Assembly (NCBI GenBank): GCA_914767715.1
Contig: OU612066.1
Coordinates: forward strand, 14,945,001-15,009,000
DNA: 64,000 nt
Reading direction: 5' to 3'
From: Membranipora membranacea
Taxonomy: Eukaryota > Bryozoa > Gymnolaemata > Cheilostomatida > Membraniporidae
Shown here: positions 60,601 through 64,000 of the stretch, one piece after another
How the letters are laid out: each line of letters begins with the position of its first letter
How positions within the stretch are numbered: position 1 is the stretch's first letter
Notes under the pieces: model-generated
Database searches by the model: none
Told to the model about the DNA's origin: nothing
The model's input: only the letters and a program-made list of their open reading frames with translations
Made by a program: the position numbers and the translations under genes

Positions 60601-63600
60601 CTGTGGTACGAATCTTCTCTATGACTGATGGTGCTAAGCTGTTTGAATTCAGAAGAGGATTGACAAGGTAAAGCATAGGCTAAGTTGATGTAATAATTGG
60701 TGTAATTCTACCAGCATTATTTCGAACAAGGCTGGATAAGCCACTCTGAAATGGATTCTTTAGATTTCTAACCGTGATCCAAGACTGAGAAAACATTGTT
60801 GTAGAAGAGAAACCTCCTACTATGCATGACTGGTATTGAGTACATTCAACATTCCTTTTATAAATTAGACTCTCAGCCTTTTGTTCACTTGACACATTAG
60901 ATCGATGTTTAATAAAATGATATCATGTTACAGATGTGTCAATATCTCATCACTGGCCTTCAGTCCGGATGGATTGTACCTGTGTGCTTCAAGTAACACA
61001 GCAACTGTCCATGTCTTCAAACTCACTACACAACAGTAAGTAGATAAGAATATGGATAGGCAGAAGATGCTGTAATAGGTGGAACTGCAAATCGCCGGAA
61101 ACCAAATAATTATTAGTGTTGTCTTCCCTTTTTTAATGAGCGGACAATTCTTTCTGTATCAAAACACTTTGAACTCTTCAGTTGTTTGTAGATTATTGTC
61201 TCCTCAGTTGAAGCCATCTCTGACCCAGCTTTGTTTAGAACTTTGATTCAAAATTTGATTCATCTTCTGGTTCATAAATAAGTCATTAAGATGTGATAAG
61301 ATAAATGTATACTATACACAACTGTTCCTAAATACAACTGTAGGTTTGTTGCAATACAAAAATTGCTTTCTGTCTTTACAGAGAACCAGAGGCAGAAGAT
61401 CTGGGTTGGACAGGCTACGTCACATCGGCTTTTAAGTCTTCAGCTGCCTCCCTTATACCCAGTACCGTGTCTGAGGTGTTCAACGCATGGAGAGCCTTTG
61501 CTACCTGCAGACTAAGTGAAGGGAACAGAAAAACTATATGTGGAGTGGTCAATGTAAGGAAAACTCCTCATGTCATAGTAGCTGACGACGTTGGAATGGT
61601 ACATATCTTCAAACTGAATGAAGAACTTGGCGGTGAATGTGAACTGGTAAATACTAGAAGGTAAGCGACTTGAAACATTTTAGACTTATAATTTTAGACT
61701 TTTGTTACAATCGATCTAAGCAATGGGTTTAGTTCATTGATCTAAGAGGGATCACATTAAGAGTCTGTCTGTTTGAGCTGTATCCTGTCCTTGCATTAGT
61801 GCGCTGTTGGATTAAATATTGCATTGTGTGTTTGAAAAAAATTCATCATTGGTTCTTTATCATTTTATTTTCACTAATATCTAGTTGAGTAGAATGTTTT
61901 TATACATGAATATTATGATGATGTATCTGATTTATTTCTAAAGACTAGGAACCTTGGATAACATGGATGATGATGAGGGTGACAATGACGAGATGATTGA
62001 TACAGACCACCAGAACAACTCAAGTTTGTACTCCAATTCTACTCTTATTTCATGCAGAAAATCTATGTCAGAATAGCCAATGTGTGGCCTCTGAAAGGCT
62101 GTTGCCACCCAATCAGTTCCAACACATTTGCTGAGGGTAGTTAGACTAGAATTTTGGTTTGACATGGGTAAACAAATAGTCAATCATCAACAGTATTTGA
62201 CTCATGAATATGACAGAGTTAGAAATTTAAGGTAAGGCCAAGACAACCACGCCGGTTTAGGTTTTGGTTACAAAAAGCTTGATGAGTAATTTCATTGTGC
62301 TGTCCATAACACGTGGGTTGAGGTAATGCTTTGGATTCTAGAAACTTCTTTCGATGTTGTCCGCACTGATTTCTCTATCGGCAAATCTACCTATCAGAAA
62401 CTAAAACATGTCAAAGTCTCACTATGGTTATGTAGCCCTACCTTTACTGAATGGCTATTTTAGCTATGCTCGCTTTACATGTTCATTGGATGGTAAATAT
62501 TCCTTATGACATGGAACGTCTTGTCACACATCAAAAAGAAGCTGACTTCATGAGCCAACATAAATTAGTAATACCCCATTGCTCCATCACAAACATACCG
62601 CCTAGAATCTAGGTCCAGTTTACCTGCATTTTTGAGTTACTCCTGTCTTGCGGGCATCCCACCTTTGGCTTGTGGGGAGCAACTCCAAATGTCGGCATAT
62701 TGGATGAAACCTGATAACCACACTGCCTATTGAATGCTGGATAGCAAACAGGCTACAAGTGAAGTAAATATTCTGTGTGTTTTATTGAGCAGTTGTGACC
62801 TCAGATAACTCTGTTAGTGATGCTAGTTATGCGTACAAACTGAAGCGTGAAAAGTTACTCAGTACTCCCACAACTTCTCAGGAACTCAACGAAATAGTTG
62901 ATAATGTCATAACTGGGGGTGAGTGAGACTGATTATCCCCCACCGAATCAATATGATAGTCTTTTCGGTGGGGTCCCTGATTGTATCAGTTCTAGTCATT
63001 ATTAGACATTTTTGTGACCATTCTCTCTGATGTGACTTAACATTTTTTAGGGGCCAACCTGATCGATGATTGTTTTTTATTCTACAATCCCTAGAACTAA
63101 GCCAAGTCCCTAACTCCTTGACTAAACTAACACCTACCTATCACCATGGCTGCCTGTCTGAACTATGGTTGCATCTGAAGCCATCTTCCTCAAGTGATAC
63201 TTGTGTGGTGTGTGGAATGCTGTGCCTTTCCAATCTAAAAAACTGTAATACACATGTGGAACAATATTATGTTGCAAATTTTTGTTGTCAAATTAGAAGT
63301 TCTGGGTTGCGGGCTTTCTCATACTCTGCTAAGCATGTATATGCATGAATGTCTCATTCAGAAGTTTGCATTGAGCTACAAGCCTGTCTTAGATATATAC
63401 AACCTACCTGCACATATTATAACAACTATAAGGAAGATGCTGAAACTAAGTTTCCATGTTTTTATGATCTTACAGGATGAAACGTTTCGTCGGATTTAAA
63501 TCTGCTCTTTTGCAAAAAATAACAATTAGAATTTTGGAAAATTCTTTACTCTCATGTATGGATTTCAAAAGGTAAATCAAAAAGTCTTGGCTAGGTTGGT

Positions 63601-63883
63601 GGATTAAAATCTGCTGATAATATCATCCTGTAGGGTACTGTGAGTTAAGTCATTCCAGGGGGGGGGGGTTATACTTTGATTAAAGTGTCATATGTGTTAG
63701 AAGTTGTCTGTTCATGACATTTGAGTGGACCCGTCGATTTTCCTCTCACTACAAATTGATTTTTAAGTTATTTATTTATGGCTAATATGTCAATTATCCA
63801 CCCCTATAGATGGTAAGCTGAACGATGAGGTTGCTGAGAAGCTAAGACTTGATGATCCAGAAGAGTTTCCACCCATGAAATAA
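54652..63883 (+). CDS. WIPI2: WIPI2/ATG18-type PROPPIN, autophagy phosphoinositide-binding protein
   Basis: Eleven coding exons: 54652-54683, 55233-55315, 56798-56967, 59691-59885, 60247-60339, 60597-60667, 60934-61035, 61382-61660, 61944-62023, 62793-62918 and 63810-63883. They join in phase to 434 residues. The start [68 protein letters not shown] and [19 protein letters not shown] follow WIPI2 closely. The FRRG motif (residues 209-212) binds PI3P and PI(3,5)P2. The protein forms a seven-bladed propeller that recruits ATG16L1 at the phagophore. The tail is acidic and ends EEFPPMK, like WIPI2. Human WIPI2 has about 450 residues. Confidence 0.95.
57453..57684 (+). mobile_element. U2-snRNA-headed retroelement-like insertion
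   Basis: It begins TACCGCTTCTCGGCCTATTG, followed by GCTAAGATCAAAGTGT, the near-exact 5' end of U2 snRNA, then diverges into unrelated sequence with two similar AGCTTGCT...CACACTC segments. It is flanked by a perfect 11-bp direct repeat GCTTCCAGCAT (57442-57452 and 57685-57695). No Sm site (AATTTTTGG) or the rest of U2 is present, so it is not a functional U2 gene. A SINE or chimeric retrocopy is the likely identity. Confidence 0.8.
58467..58500. repeat. Perfect 13-bp palindrome AGACTTAATATAC / GTATATTAAGTCT
   Basis: Arms at 58469-58481 and 58485-58497 with a 3-base loop. It shares the arm sequence CATAGACTTA with the hairpin at 17111, so the pair may be one dispersed palindrome family. Confidence 0.75.
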
Positions 63884-64000
63884 ACATCGAATGGATACAC
63901 ATACTATGGTTTGATGCAGATTAACATCACAGAAGAGAACCGTTACTTATCTGGTCTATAGTGGATCACCAAACAAAAAAACAACAGCGAATCTCAATAA

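Overview
The window looks like a chromosome segment from an intron-rich, AT-rich animal, probably a marine invertebrate. Genes have many short exons with GT-AG introns of a few hundred bases. Four genes match widely conserved families: an OSER1-like protein, a BAZ1 (ACF1/WSTF) chromatin-remodelling subunit, the Holliday-junction resolvase GEN1 and the autophagy PROPPIN WIPI2/ATG18. I cannot name the phylum.

Layout. 1-5.1 kb has no host gene: a degenerate minisatellite, an antisense non-LTR retrotransposon remnant with an inverted segment at one end, and a small inverted-repeat element with a 9-bp target duplication. 5.1-6.0 kb (-) is OSER1-like. 8.2-28.4 kb (-) is the BAZ1-type gene in about 30 exons. 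It has a WAC-tail-like N-terminus, a Lys/Ser/Thr-rich region, DDT, a WSTF-type WHIM/WSD segment, two PHD fingers and a bromodomain; the start of its WAC domain was not found. One intron of this gene holds nine tandem copies of a ~454-bp satellite whose later units alternate as dimers; a lone diverged copy lies in a neighbouring intron. 28.4-31.2 kb is a gene-free spacer between BAZ1 and GEN1, which diverge. 31.2-36.3 kb (+) is GEN1. 37.4-41.1 kb (+) is an unrecognised gene with two possible 3' ends. 42 kb (-) is a small single-pass membrane protein. 46.1-53.6 kb (+) is a secreted protein of unknown function with paired His-x-His motifs. 54.7-63.9 kb (+) is WIPI2, complete in 11 coding exons.

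The genes are not an operon-like unit. They serve separate jobs: chromatin remodelling (BAZ1), DNA repair (GEN1), autophagy (WIPI2) and stress response (OSER1). The most unusual content is in introns and spacers: the dimer-organised satellite with a tRNA-like tail, a U2-snRNA-headed insertion flanked by an 11-bp direct repeat, a hAT-type and a 9-bp-TSD MITE family with identifiable target duplications, and the His-x-His secreted protein. Exon coordinates were read by eye from splice signals and reading phase; those marked approximate may be off by a few bases.
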